Below, one piece after another: positions 18,616-26,198 of a stretch of 64,000 bases of DNA. The notes under the pieces are model-generated. The model did not search any database and was not told the origin of the DNA. It saw only the letters and a program-made list of their open reading frames with translations. This DNA is from Desulfacinum sp. (GTDB lineage: Bacteria > Desulfobacterota > Syntrophobacteria > Syntrophobacterales > DSM-9756). The stretch spans positions 62,001 to 126,000 of the forward strand of contig JACIYN010000023.1 of the NCBI GenBank assembly GCA_014359885.1, read 5' to 3'. Position 1 is the stretch's first letter. Each line of letters begins with the position of its first letter. The translations under genes and the position numbers were made by a program.

Positions 18616-19323
18616 TCAGTACGGATCGGGCGGGCTTTCGGCGGCCCGGTCCACGTCCAGGCGCTCCACGCGCACTCCCTCCCGGGGATCGGGCGACGGC
18701 CGCAGGGTGAAGATCCGGTCGGCGTGTTCGCGGAAAAGGTCCACGCTGTGGTGGCTGATCACCAGGACCTGAAAGCCCAGCTTGTGGGCGATGGTATGGA
18801 CGATGCCCATGAGGCGCGGGACCAGATCGGGCCGCAGCCAGCAGTCCTGTTCGTCCAGAACGACAAAGCGCCGGTGTTCCCGTTCGTCCAGCTGGGAAAG
18901 GGCGATGAAGCGAAGCCCCACGGAGAGCACGTTGCACACGGACCCGCCCTGCCCCCGAAGGATGTCTTCGGGGTGGCCGGCGCGCTCGATGCCAAACCGG
19001 ATCTGCACCTTGCCGCGCTGCACCTGGCGGGAGGTGACCACCCGCAGGTCCTGGCCCAGGATGTCCTGGAGGGCGTAGGTGAGGTTGCGTTCCACCTCGT
19101 CCAGGATGTCCCCGAAAAGGGCGGTGGAGAGCTTCTCCAGCCGTTCGGACACCCGCGGCTGGATCTGCAGGAACGCTTCCACCTGCCGGAGTCTTTCTTC
19201 CAGCCGGGAGCGCTCCTCGGCGAGCGCCTTCGCCTGCCACTGCAAGGCGGCCAGCCGGTCGCGGACGGGCTTGGGCGACGGAAGCGTCGTCCTTTCTCCG
19301 GAAGCCTCCCCCTTTTCAGGCAT
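18616..19323 (-). CDS. C-terminal half of a split Rad50/SMC-like ATPase
   Basis: 235 aa. A short coiled coil (about residues 20-90) leads into an ABC/SMC C-terminal ATPase half. It has a signature-like 'GQGGSVCNVLSVGLR' (124-138), Walker B 'FVVLDEQD' (153-160) and an H-loop-like 'SHH' (190-192). There is no Walker A, so it needs a partner; that Walker A is in the gene at 20575-22173. The GG-x-V-S-LR signature differs from the LSGGE of SbcC and resembles phage and prophage Rad50-like proteins (from memory of the family). It overlaps the preceding coiled-coil gene by 8 bases and is last of four overlapping genes. No function has been assigned. Confidence 0.8.
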   Translation of the reverse strand: MPEKGEASGERTTLPSPKPVRDRLAALQWQAKALAEERSRLEERLRQVEAFLQIQPRVSERLEKLSTALFGDILDEVERNLTYALQDILGQDLRVVTSRQVQRGKVQIRFGIERAGHPEDILRGQGGSVCNVLSVGLRFIALSQLDEREHRRFVVLDEQDCWLRPDLVPRLMGIVHTIAHKLGFQVLVISHHSVDLFREHADRIFTLRPSPDPREGVRVERLDVDRAAESPPDPY

Positions 19324-19654
19324 CGCCGGCCTCCCCGGACATTTGGATCTGTTCCAGCGATTCCTGAATGGATCGGATGTGCTCCTGGTAGGCGGCCACC
19401 TTTTCCTCGTTTTCCGCCCGCCACTTTTCCAAAAGGGCCCGGAGTTTCTCCGGATCGCTGGTGCCGTATTCGGCTTCCGCCTGCCGCTCCAGCTCCTTCA
19501 ACTGCCTTTCCAGGTTCTGGAGGGTCGTGTCGGTCTCGATCTTCTTTCTGTGGAGTTCCTCGTACTCCTTTCGAAGGCTTTCCAGGCGTTCCTGGACCCG
19601 GCGGTCCTCGGCCGGGATCTCTTGATTGGCCCTTTGGCTATTCTTCGCGGACAC
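19316..19654 (-). CDS. small coiled-coil protein of the split Rad50 module
   Basis: 112 aa, almost entirely predicted coiled coil (residues 18-105) with heptad-like Leu spacing ('LRKEYEELHRKK', 'LQNLERQLKELERQAEAEY', 'LRALLEKWRAENEEKVAAY'). No catalytic motif. It overlaps the phosphoesterase gene by 17 bases and the C-terminal ATPase gene by 8, so it is an integral member of the operon. It could be an arm segment or bridging subunit that completes the coiled coil between the split halves; that is inference. Confidence 0.75.
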   Translation of the reverse strand: MSAKNSQRANQEIPAEDRRVQERLESLRKEYEELHRKKIETDTTLQNLERQLKELERQAEAEYGTSDPEKLRALLEKWRAENEEKVAAYQEHIRSIQESLEQIQMSGEAGDA

Positions 19655-20588
19655 GGTCCATCACCTCCTTGTACAGGTCCCAGATGATCTGATCCACGGG
19701 ATCGTCCGAATTTAGATTGGCTTCCAGAAAGGCCTTGAGGCCCACGCCTTCGGTGGTCTTCCGAAGGGCCAGGTTTTCCAGGCCGCGGATGAAAAGGGAT
19801 TCGTCCATCTCCGAGGCCTCTCCGGCACCGTCGTCCTCCAGTGCCGGAAAGACCTCATGGAAGGGCCGGAAAGGCACCTCCACGCGCTCCAGCTCTCCGG
19901 TTTCGGCCCACCAGAGGGTCACCCCGGGACGGACGGTACGGGTGACGGTGCTCCTGGAAATACGAACCAGGCTTCCCGGGTTGAGCCACAAGGTGGCGCC
20001 GCGGCGCTGGGGCGGTTTGGGCGTGTGGATGTGGCCGTTCACCACCAGATCCACGCCGGGGATTTCCGTGAGGGCGATCCTTCCGGCCTCGTAGTCGGGA
20101 AACTGCAGATTGTGGTGGGCGATCCAGACCACGAAGTCGTGGTCGTCACGATCCACCTTCTTGGGCAATGGAGTCCAATCCGGGGACGCTCCCAGAAGAA
20201 CCTTCCGTCCCCCCATGGTCAGGGAGGCCGCCTGCCCGGATTCGCTCAGGAGTCGCACCACCCCGGCGGCTTCCAGCACGGCCAGGGACACGTCCCGGGT
20301 GTAGCGGGCCTGGTACTTGTCGTGGTTTCCCACCAGCACCCACGGCCGGGCGGGGCGGAACAGATCCATGAGGTCCACCAGGAGCTCGTTGGGATTGTCC
20401 CGGGGCACATGGAAAAGATCTCCCAGGATGATTGGCAGGAGCCGCCGCTCCCGGGCCAGGTCCAGGCAGAAGGCCAGTTTGCCCAACACGGTTTGCCGGT
20501 AGTCGTCCAGGCGGTGACCCGGGGGCGACGCCGAAACGTGGGGATCTCCGATAAAAAGAAGGCCCTTGCAGGCGTCAGGATCGTGCAT
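19638..20588 (-). CDS. Mre11/SbcD-like metallophosphoesterase
   Basis: 316 aa. The five calcineurin-like phosphoesterase motifs are intact: 'GDPH' (Asp15, His17), 'GDLFH' (Asp57), 'GNHDK' (Asn88, His89), 'HHN' (158-160) and 'GHIH' (185-188), as in Mre11/SbcD nucleases. The C-terminal 80 residues ('SLFIRGLENLALRKTTEGVGLKAFLE') are probably a partner-binding region. The start overlaps the end of the N-terminal Rad50-half gene by 14 bases, and the end overlaps the coiled-coil gene. The expected role is a nuclease acting with the split Rad50-like ATPase on DNA ends or hairpins; this is a family-level inference. Confidence 0.88.
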   Translation of the reverse strand: MHDPDACKGLLFIGDPHVSASPPGHRLDDYRQTVLGKLAFCLDLARERRLLPIILGDLFHVPRDNPNELLVDLMDLFRPARPWVLVGNHDKYQARYTRDVSLAVLEAAGVVRLLSESGQAASLTMGGRKVLLGASPDWTPLPKKVDRDDHDFVVWIAHHNLQFPDYEAGRIALTEIPGVDLVVNGHIHTPKPPQRRGATLWLNPGSLVRISRSTVTRTVRPGVTLWWAETGELERVEVPFRPFHEVFPALEDDGAGEASEMDESLFIRGLENLALRKTTEGVGLKAFLEANLNSDDPVDQIIWDLYKEVMDRVREE

Positions 20589-22173
20589 GGTCGGTCCCTC
20601 CGGCCGGTCCGTCCGGCACCGCTTCGGTGAGGAAATGATCCACGTCCATGGGCTGGCGGCAGAAGGGACACAGGCCCGCCTGGTCGATCAGCCGGCGGAT
20701 TTCGTCGCGGGCGGCCGATAGAGCCTGATCCAACCGGCGGCTGCTATCTTCCAATCGGCGTCGTTCCTTCCGGCCGGCCTCCATCTGGGCGCACACCCGC
20801 TCCAGTGCGGTCACCGGCGTGAGTTCGGGCGGTCGTGCCAGGCGGGCCAAGTGCTTGGCCCTCCGGGCCGCCCTATCCCGAGCCTCGCGGGCCCGGCGGA
20901 GCTCCGTGATCGTTCGCGCCAGCCCTTCCGAAGCCTCCAGGGGCGGAGGATGGGAAAGGGTGGAAAGGGTGTTGGAAGCCCGGCGCACCTTCGCCAGGCC
21001 CTCCAGGAGACGTGCCATTTCCCGCAGCCTGCCTTCCAGGGCGTCCGTCCTCTTCAGTTCGGGGGGCCCCGCCAGGGCTTGCAGAGCCTCCCGGCGTTCT
21101 CCATATTTCCGGATCCGCTCCAACACGTCGTTCAATCGGCTCCGGATGCGTTCCAGACCCGCCGTTTCCCGGATGACGGGAGGAGCCCCCGTGCCGCCCA
21201 GGATCTTCGCCCTCTCTCGGTGGACAAAAAGCATGCGCCGGGTGTGGGATAGGGCCCCCATCAGGCGCTCCAGCCCCGGGGTGTCCCGCAAGAAAGGAGG
21301 CGGCGTCAGAGATTCAAGAACATCCCGGTCGCTTCGCGCGCGGGAAAGCAGCCGGCCCGTCTTTTCGACGGCCAGGATCAGCCGACTTAGGGGTTCCGTG
21401 TCCGAAAGTCGGGGCGGGGCCTCCAGGCGGGCCAGTTCCTCCCGCTTCCGGCGCCAGACCCTCTGTTGCCCCAACGCCCGCTCCAGGGACCGGATGAGCG
21501 TCTCCACGGCCGGAATCGCCCTCTGGAGCCCTTGAATCTCCTCGTAAAGAGCTTCCGCTTCCTCCAGCGACCGGCACAGTCGGGGCAGATCGTCAAACCG
21601 CTCCAGCTCCTTTTCCGTTCGGGCCAAAGCCGCTTTGAGCTCCCTCCTGTCCCGCTGGGCCATGTCCGTTCGCGTCTTCAGTTCCTGCTGCATCTGCAGC
21701 AGATACTCGGCCTCGGTGGACGCGGCGAAGAAGGCGGCCGCCTGCGACCCCGTCTGGTCCAGGAGAAAGATGGGCGTCTTCTGATTGCCGATGTGGATAT
21801 CGATGGGACCCGATTCCGTTTCCAGGCTCCCGATGCGGAGGGCCGCCTGCACGTCTTCCGGAACGGCACGTCCGAACTTGGCGTAGGTCTCTTCACGGCC
21901 TGAACCGTCGCCGATCTTGTAGACAGCCGAGCCGCTCGTTCTTTCCCACTGCACGTAGGTGCCGTCGTCCAGATCCAGGCGGACTACGGCCCTGGGCGCT
22001 TCGTGCCGGATCAGTTCCTTGGACGGAGGGTTTTCGGCCACGCACCGCACGGCCTCCACCACGGCGCTCTTTCCCGTGTTGTTGGGCCCCGTGAGCACGT
22101 TCACGCCCGGGTGAAGCTCCAGCTCCGTTTTTCCATGGGCCATGAAATTTTCGATCACGATGCGCCGGATCAT
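20575..22173 (-). CDS. N-terminal half of a split Rad50-like ATPase with zinc-hook CxxC and six 39-residue repeats
   Basis: 532 aa. The SMC/Rad50 N-terminal ATPase begins 'IRRIVIENFMAHGKTELEL', with Walker A GPNNTGKS at 29-36. A long helical arm carries six consecutive 39-residue repeats. In each, an L-x-x-L-like start leads to a PP pair at unit positions 7-8, then L or I at 10 and L at about 16, followed by a helix. The protein ends 27 residues after 'LCPFCRQPM' (Cys502, Cys505), a Rad50-type zinc-hook motif. No signature or Walker B is present; those are in the gene at 18616-19323. The ATG at 22173 has GGAG 7 bases upstream. It is first of four overlapping genes. Confidence 0.85.
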   Translation of the reverse strand: MIRRIVIENFMAHGKTELELHPGVNVLTGPNNTGKSAVVEAVRCVAENPPSKELIRHEAPRAVVRLDLDDGTYVQWERTSGSAVYKIGDGSGREETYAKFGRAVPEDVQAALRIGSLETESGPIDIHIGNQKTPIFLLDQTGSQAAAFFAASTEAEYLLQMQQELKTRTDMAQRDRRELKAALARTEKELERFDDLPRLCRSLEEAEALYEEIQGLQRAIPAVETLIRSLERALGQQRVWRRKREELARLEAPPRLSDTEPLSRLILAVEKTGRLLSRARSDRDVLESLTPPPFLRDTPGLERLMGALSHTRRMLFVHRERAKILGGTGAPPVIRETAGLERIRSRLNDVLERIRKYGERREALQALAGPPELKRTDALEGRLREMARLLEGLAKVRRASNTLSTLSHPPPLEASEGLARTITELRRAREARDRAARRAKHLARLARPPELTPVTALERVCAQMEAGRKERRRLEDSSRRLDQALSAARDEIRRLIDQAGLCPFCRQPMDVDHFLTEAVPDGPAGGTDHARS

Positions 22174-22520
22174 TTCCCGCTCCACCTTCCGGGGAGATTC
22201 ATCACCGAACAGCCTCTCGGATCGGCTTTTCGGCTCATATGCGCCGCAACCCGCCCTCGATCCTCCCAGTTCCGTGGGGGTAAAGCCAAGGTTACCGACA
22301 AATCCCACCGGCCGCAAGGAAGCATCCATCGGATCCCTTTCTTGACATCATTCATGCCATGCCCGATATTAAATCAAAAACGTATGCGAACGCACGTTTG
22401 ACAATAATTACAAACAATTATGAGACATTGCACATGCTCATCACAGGATCCCTTCCAAATTTCGGTCAAGAGTGGGGAAACCACATCGCGCCATCTAATT
22501 TTCAAGGAGGCAGACACGGT
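22174..22520. other. divergent intergenic region between the Rad50-like operon and hicBA
   Basis: No convincing gene. The half near the Rad50-like gene is GC-rich. The half near hicBA (from about 22350) is AT-rich and unlike the rest of the window, and holds the hicBA promoter/operator. Confidence 0.6.
22398..22421 (+). promoter_or_regulatory. hicBA promoter -35 and putative HicB operator
   Basis: A TTGACA box at 22398-22403 is followed at once by the inverted repeat ATAATT (22404-22409) and AATTAT (22416-22421) in an AT-rich stretch about 100 bases before hicB. HicB-type antitoxins autorepress at such palindromes; the binding is inferred. Confidence 0.5.
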
Positions 22521-22730
22521 ATGAGAACTTTTTCCGCAGTTATTGAGAAATGCCCTGATACGGGCTTGTATGTTGGGTATGTGCCGGGCTTTCCAGGCGC
22601 CCACACGCAAGCAGAAAGTCTTGATGAGCTACAAAGAAATCTTCGCGAAGTTATTGAAATGTTGCTTGAAGACGGAGAACCGGCGTTTGAAACCGAATTT
22701 GTCGGTACGCAAGTAGTGGTGATTGCTTAA
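22521..22730 (+). CDS. hicB: HicB-family antitoxin
   Basis: 69 aa with the HicB partial RNase-H-like fold: 'FSAVIEKCPDTGLYVGYVPGFPGAHTQAESLDELQRNLREVIEMLLED'. The AGGAGG site at 22505-22510 is well placed for the ATG at 22521. The gene lies 2 bases before hicA, in antitoxin-first order. No extra DNA-binding domain is visible at this length. The AT-rich composition contrasts with neighbours and suggests horizontal acquisition. Confidence 0.9.
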   Translation: MRTFSAVIEKCPDTGLYVGYVPGFPGAHTQAESLDELQRNLREVIEMLLEDGEPAFETEFVGTQVVVIA

Positions 22731-22732
22731 GC

Positions 22733-22957
22733 ATGGGCAAACATCCTGTTCTTAAGCCAGCAGAAGTGGTGGCGATCCTAGAGAAACTCGGCTTTGTAGA
22801 AGTGCGTCAAAGAGGTTCGCACAAACAATATCGTCATCTAGACGGCCGAAACACAACCGTTCCTTTTCATAAAGGTCGAGATATTTCTCCTATTCTACTA
22901 CGCCAGATAGCCAAAGACATTGGACTAACCGTGGAAGAGTTGCTCCAGTACAGGTAA
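22733..22957 (+). CDS. hicA: HicA-family mRNA interferase toxin
   Basis: 74 aa dsRBD-like toxin: 'LKPAEVVAILEKLGFVEVRQRGSHKQYRHLDGRNTTVPFHKGRDISPILLRQIAKDIGLTVEELL'. The catalytic His lies in 'RGSHKQYRH' (residue 30). In this family the protein cleaves translated mRNA, and HicB neutralises it. The frame is intact, so the toxin is probably functional. It is immediately followed by a palindromic repeat element. Confidence 0.92.
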   Translation: MGKHPVLKPAEVVAILEKLGFVEVRQRGSHKQYRHLDGRNTTVPFHKGRDISPILLRQIAKDIGLTVEELLQYR

Positions 22958-23100
22958 TTGTCCATGCCGTGTTCCCAAGCGGCTCGTCAGTCACGCCAAG
23001 CCTGCCCCCGGCTTGAACCGGGAGCGGGAATCATGGACTTCCGCTTGCGCGGGAGTGGCGGTTTGCGGAGTACTCGGACAGACGCATGAACTCACCCTAG
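22958..23100. repeat. palindromic repeat element (type 2 variant)
   Basis: CCCCGGCTTGAACCGGG (about 23005-23022) and the CCGCTTGCGCGGGAGTG hairpin (about 23041-23057), followed by ACTCGGACAG, the right-hand end shared with the mosaic elements at 57914-58057. Confidence 0.7.
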
Positions 23101-23146
23101 CTTGGTTTCCGTTTCACCAAGGGGGTACGGCCCGGGCCGATGGCGC

Positions 23147-23962
23147 TCACATGAGCCGCAGGCCCAGCCGAGATCCATGGACGTAGGCGCCCAGAAGCAG
23201 GGGCCGCAGCGCCTGCGGGTAGCCGTCGAAGAAGGCCAGATCCGCCAGGCGTTCGTAGGTTTCGGTCGCCCGGTCGGCCGACCAGGCGATGGTCCGCCCG
23301 TCCACCAAGGCTTCCAGGCGATGGCGCCCGAAAAGAAGCCGGCCGGGGCGCGCTCCCCGCGCCAGGGTCTCAGCCACCCGATCTTCCAGGAGGCGCCGAA
23401 GCCCTTCCGCTTCCGATTCCTTGAGGGGCCGCTTCGGCACCGGAAAGGGCTGGATCCAAGGGAGGGTCTTTTGCACCCGCTCCAGGACGCAGTCTTCCGC
23501 CGATACAAAGCATACGGGCACGCCGTGCTCGCCCAGCACCGCCGCGAAAAGTTCCACTTCCGTGACGGGACGGCCGTTGATGCGCACCCACCGGATCTTC
23601 TTGTGGAAGATGTGCGGACTGAAGCTCTCCTCCTGATCCGGCGCCGCGTGCCAGCCGATGAAGACCGCCCCGTCCACTTGCGGAAGCCGCCCAATCAGGC
23701 GGATCGGCTTCAGGTACTGGCCGCGCACGCAGCGAACGCCCGGCGGCAGCCCGCCCGGCAGGATGTTGTAGCCGGGGCCGTGCATGTCCCGAACCCACAC
23801 GGAACGCGCTCCCGCCCGCCGGGCTCCCCGGGCCGCCGCTCTCACGTCCGCCGTGATGGCGTGGCGCGCCGCCTTCCAGGCGGGCGTTCCCGGCTTGCAC
23901 TGCTCCTTTTCGCAGATCCCGATCCCGCCCTCGATATCCGCCATGATGAGTACCGATTTCAC
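23147..23962 (-). CDS. M55-family D-aminopeptidase (DppA-like)
   Basis: 271 aa zinc peptidase of the DppA family, which releases D-amino acids from D-amino-acid-containing peptides. The N-terminal 'IMADIEGGIGI' carries the Asp-x-Glu zinc ligands (residues 9 and 11). 'VRDMHGPGYNILPGGLP' (about 58-74) and 'GAVFIGWHAAPD' (about 98-109) supply the remaining conserved His residues. 'VRINGRPVTEVELFAAVLGEHGVPVCFVSAED' is the family's central segment. It lies 73 bases downstream of an MFS carrier on the same strand, a plausible uptake partner. Confidence 0.88.
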   Translation of the reverse strand: MKSVLIMADIEGGIGICEKEQCKPGTPAWKAARHAITADVRAAARGARRAGARSVWVRDMHGPGYNILPGGLPPGVRCVRGQYLKPIRLIGRLPQVDGAVFIGWHAAPDQEESFSPHIFHKKIRWVRINGRPVTEVELFAAVLGEHGVPVCFVSAEDCVLERVQKTLPWIQPFPVPKRPLKESEAEGLRRLLEDRVAETLARGARPGRLLFGRHRLEALVDGRTIAWSADRATETYERLADLAFFDGYPQALRPLLLGAYVHGSRLGLRLM

Positions 23963-24035
23963 AGGACTCTTCCCCTCCCCTTTTCCTGTCCATGCCGTCG
24001 ATTCCGGGGGCGGCCTCGCCTTGCCCGTCCCGTTC

Positions 24036-25202
24036 TCAGTCCCCTCCGGCCTGGTCCGTCCTGATCCGTTGGGTCAGCAGGAGCGAACAGAGGCTCAACA
24101 CCGCCCCGCCCACAAACGGAATCCGATAATCCACCATCCACAGAAGGCCTCCCACCGCCGGGATCACCACGGCGGCGATGTGGTTGATGGTGAACCCCAC
24201 GGCCATGCTGGGAGCAATGTCTTGAGGGTCCGCCATCTCTTGAAAGTAGGTGCGAATGGCGATGGCGAAATTGAAGAAGATATGATCGATCACGTAGAGG
24301 GCTCCCGCCGCCAGGGGATCCCTCGTGAGGGCATACCCGATGAAGACCGCCGTGATGGCGGCGTATTCCACACTGAGCACCTTGCGTTCGCCGTAGCGGG
24401 CGACGGCCCGTCCGATGGCGGGGCTGAGCATCGTGTTGATGACGTTGTTGATCACGAACAGGACCGTGACCGCCTGAAGACTGTAGTGGAACTTCTTGAC
24501 CAGGAGAAACACGGCAAAGGCCACAAAGATCTGACGGCGGGCACCCGAAAGGAACGTGAGGGCGTAGAAAAGCCAATACCGCCTGCGGAAGACCATCTCC
24601 TTTCGCTGCGGAACCAGGTTCCGGTCCGACGGATCCTGGGCCAGGGCCCACAAGGACCCCAAAACCAGAAGGCCGCCCCAGATGAGGAACTGAGTCCGGT
24701 AGGACAGGAAGGAAGCGGCGACGAAGATGGCGGCTCCCACGGCGATGTTGGTGGCGGCCGCGACCGCCCGAAGCTTGCCGAAGACCACCGGAGCCCGGGC
24801 CTTGTCGAAGTACTGGAGCGTGAGGGACTGGTTCAGGGTCTCGTAGTAGTGGAAACCGAAGGACATGAGAAGCGTCGTGCCCACCACGCCCCAAAAGGAG
24901 GGGATAAAGCCTGTCAATCCCACCCCGATTCCCATGACGAGGATGGACAGGGCCGCCAGCCGGTGCTCGGAAAGAACAAGGAGGAGATAGACCACCAGAA
25001 GGGACAGAAATCCCGGGACTTCCCGCAGCGACTGCACCCATCCCATCTGATCGCCTTCCAGGTGCGCCGCCTCCACGGCGAAGTTGTTGATGAGGGTGCG
25101 CCAGGACTGCAGGCCCGTGGCCGAAAGCACGGTCAGTACGAGCAGGAAAACGTACATGCGGCGATTGTCCACGGAACGTTCCACGACCAGCTCCACTCCC
25201 AC
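24036..25202 (-). CDS. major facilitator superfamily transporter
   Basis: 388 aa with about 11-12 membrane helices in two halves separated by a basic cytoplasmic loop near residues 195-210 ('DPSDRNLVPQRKEMVFRRRYW'). The sequence gives no substrate. The assigned start is GTG at 25202; an internal ATG 15 codons later is an alternative. It lies upstream of and co-oriented with the D-aminopeptidase, which hints at peptide or amino-acid transport. Confidence 0.8.
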   Translation of the reverse strand: MGVELVVERSVDNRRMYVFLLVLTVLSATGLQSWRTLINNFAVEAAHLEGDQMGWVQSLREVPGFLSLLVVYLLLVLSEHRLAALSILVMGIGVGLTGFIPSFWGVVGTTLLMSFGFHYYETLNQSLTLQYFDKARAPVVFGKLRAVAAATNIAVGAAIFVAASFLSYRTQFLIWGGLLVLGSLWALAQDPSDRNLVPQRKEMVFRRRYWLFYALTFLSGARRQIFVAFAVFLLVKKFHYSLQAVTVLFVINNVINTMLSPAIGRAVARYGERKVLSVEYAAITAVFIGYALTRDPLAAGALYVIDHIFFNFAIAIRTYFQEMADPQDIAPSMAVGFTINHIAAVVIPAVGGLLWMVDYRIPFVGGAVLSLCSLLLTQRIRTDQAGGD

Positions 25203-25310
25203 GGGGACTTCAACACGAACACCAAAAGGAACCTATACTTACCCCCGACGGCCCTGTAAACTGGCATCGCAACTTTTTCCCAAGCTCTCCCCAAAGGAGG
25301 TGCCCTCACC

Positions 25311-25697
25311 ATGGGTCGGGCCCTGGATTGGCTCCGCCAGGCGGAAAATGACATCCTCTGGGCCGAACATTCCCTGCAGGGCGGCTTTTACGCCCAGACG
25401 TGCTTCATTGCCCAGCTGGCGGGCGAAAAGGCCCTCAAGGCGCTCTGCCACCACAAGGGTTTTGAGATCATCAAAACCCATTCCCTGTACCAGATCGTCA
25501 CGGCCCTGAAAATCCACGGGGAACTTCTGGAACGCGCCAAGGAACAGGACCTCTATTACGTCACAGGCCGATACCCGGACGCCTTTCCGGCCGGAGCTCC
25601 CTTTGAGCTCTTGTCGGCAAAGCAGGCGCGATCCGCCTTGGAGTCGGCCCGGTTCATCCTGGCCTGGATCCAGCGGGAGATGCCGGCCCATGAATGA
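25311..25697 (+). CDS. HEPN-domain protein of a HEPN-MNT pair
   Basis: 128 aa, all helical, with typical HEPN segments: 'WLRQAENDILWAEHSLQGGFYAQTCFIAQLAGEKALKALCHHKGFEIIKTHSL' and 'YYVTGRYPDAFP'. No clear R-x4-6-H nuclease motif is visible, so RNase activity is doubtful. AAGGAGG precedes the ATG. The following MNT nucleotidyltransferase overlaps its last 8 bases. Such pairs act as toxin-antitoxin systems in which MNT modifies or neutralises HEPN. Confidence 0.88.
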   Translation: MGRALDWLRQAENDILWAEHSLQGGFYAQTCFIAQLAGEKALKALCHHKGFEIIKTHSLYQIVTALKIHGELLERAKEQDLYYVTGRYPDAFPAGAPFELLSAKQARSALESARFILAWIQREMPAHE

Positions 25698-25989
25698 TTC
25701 GGAGATCCTCATCCGCACCCGGCCGCCCGTGAGTGTGCTGGACTTTACGGTGGAGGAGATCGTGGAGCGGCTCCGCCGGGCTCTGGAAGGCCGCGGCGTT
25801 CAGGAAGCCTACATCTTCGGATCCGTCGCCTCGGGCCAGGCCCATGCCTGGTCGGACGTGGACCTCATCCTCGTCACACCCTCGCAGGATCCCTTCATCG
25901 AACGCCCCCGCCGCTTCTGGGATCTGCTGGATCTGGGCATCCCATTGGATATTCTCGTCTATACGCCGGAAGAATTCGCCCGGCTCTGA
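25690..25989 (+). CDS. MNT-type minimal nucleotidyltransferase (antitoxin), C-terminally truncated by TGA
   Basis: 99 aa. The nucleotidyltransferase signature 'GSVASGQAHAWSDVDLILV' is intact (about residues 42-60), followed by 'LGIPLDILVYTPEEFARL'. The TGA at 25987-25989 interrupts it. The same frame continues for 18 more codons ('YERSGFWRTIRENHIRIL') to a second TGA at 26044-26046, and that extension looks like the normal family C-terminus. This is most simply a nonsense mutation trimming the last helix; readthrough is possible. Confidence 0.85.
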   Translation: MNDSEILIRTRPPVSVLDFTVEEIVERLRRALEGRGVQEAYIFGSVASGQAHAWSDVDLILVTPSQDPFIERPRRFWDLLDLGIPLDILVYTPEEFARL

Positions 25990-26110
25990 TACGAAAGGTC
26001 GGGCTTCTGGCGCACCATCCGGGAAAACCACATCCGGATCCTGTGAGACCCTCGATCACGAAAGTTCGTGACAACGAAGGACGAAACGCACCTTTGGGAA
26101 GAAGACCCCT

Positions 26111-26138
26111 GTAGGGGCGAATGATTATTCGCCCCTAC
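26111..26138. repeat. GTAG palindrome
   Basis: GTAGGGGCGAAT..ATTCGCCCCTAC, near-identical to copies at 46276-46303 and 58389-58416. It sits downstream of the HEPN-MNT pair and of the converging oligopeptide transporter operon. Confidence 0.85.
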
Positions 26139-26198
26139 AGTCCGCGCGCACGAACGGAACGAGGTCGCGTTTCATATAAACAGCTTGCCGGAGATCGC

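Noticed and set aside
18509-19240. N-terminal extension of the hybrid kinase frame upstream of 18508
   Set aside because: It overlaps the Rad50-like C-terminal gene antisense-free frame region, has no homology, and a good ribosome site supports 18508.
25987-26046. Selenocysteine at the MNT TGA
   Set aside because: The downstream hairpin is weak with a long loop, no Cys is expected at this place in the family, and a nonsense mutation is simpler.
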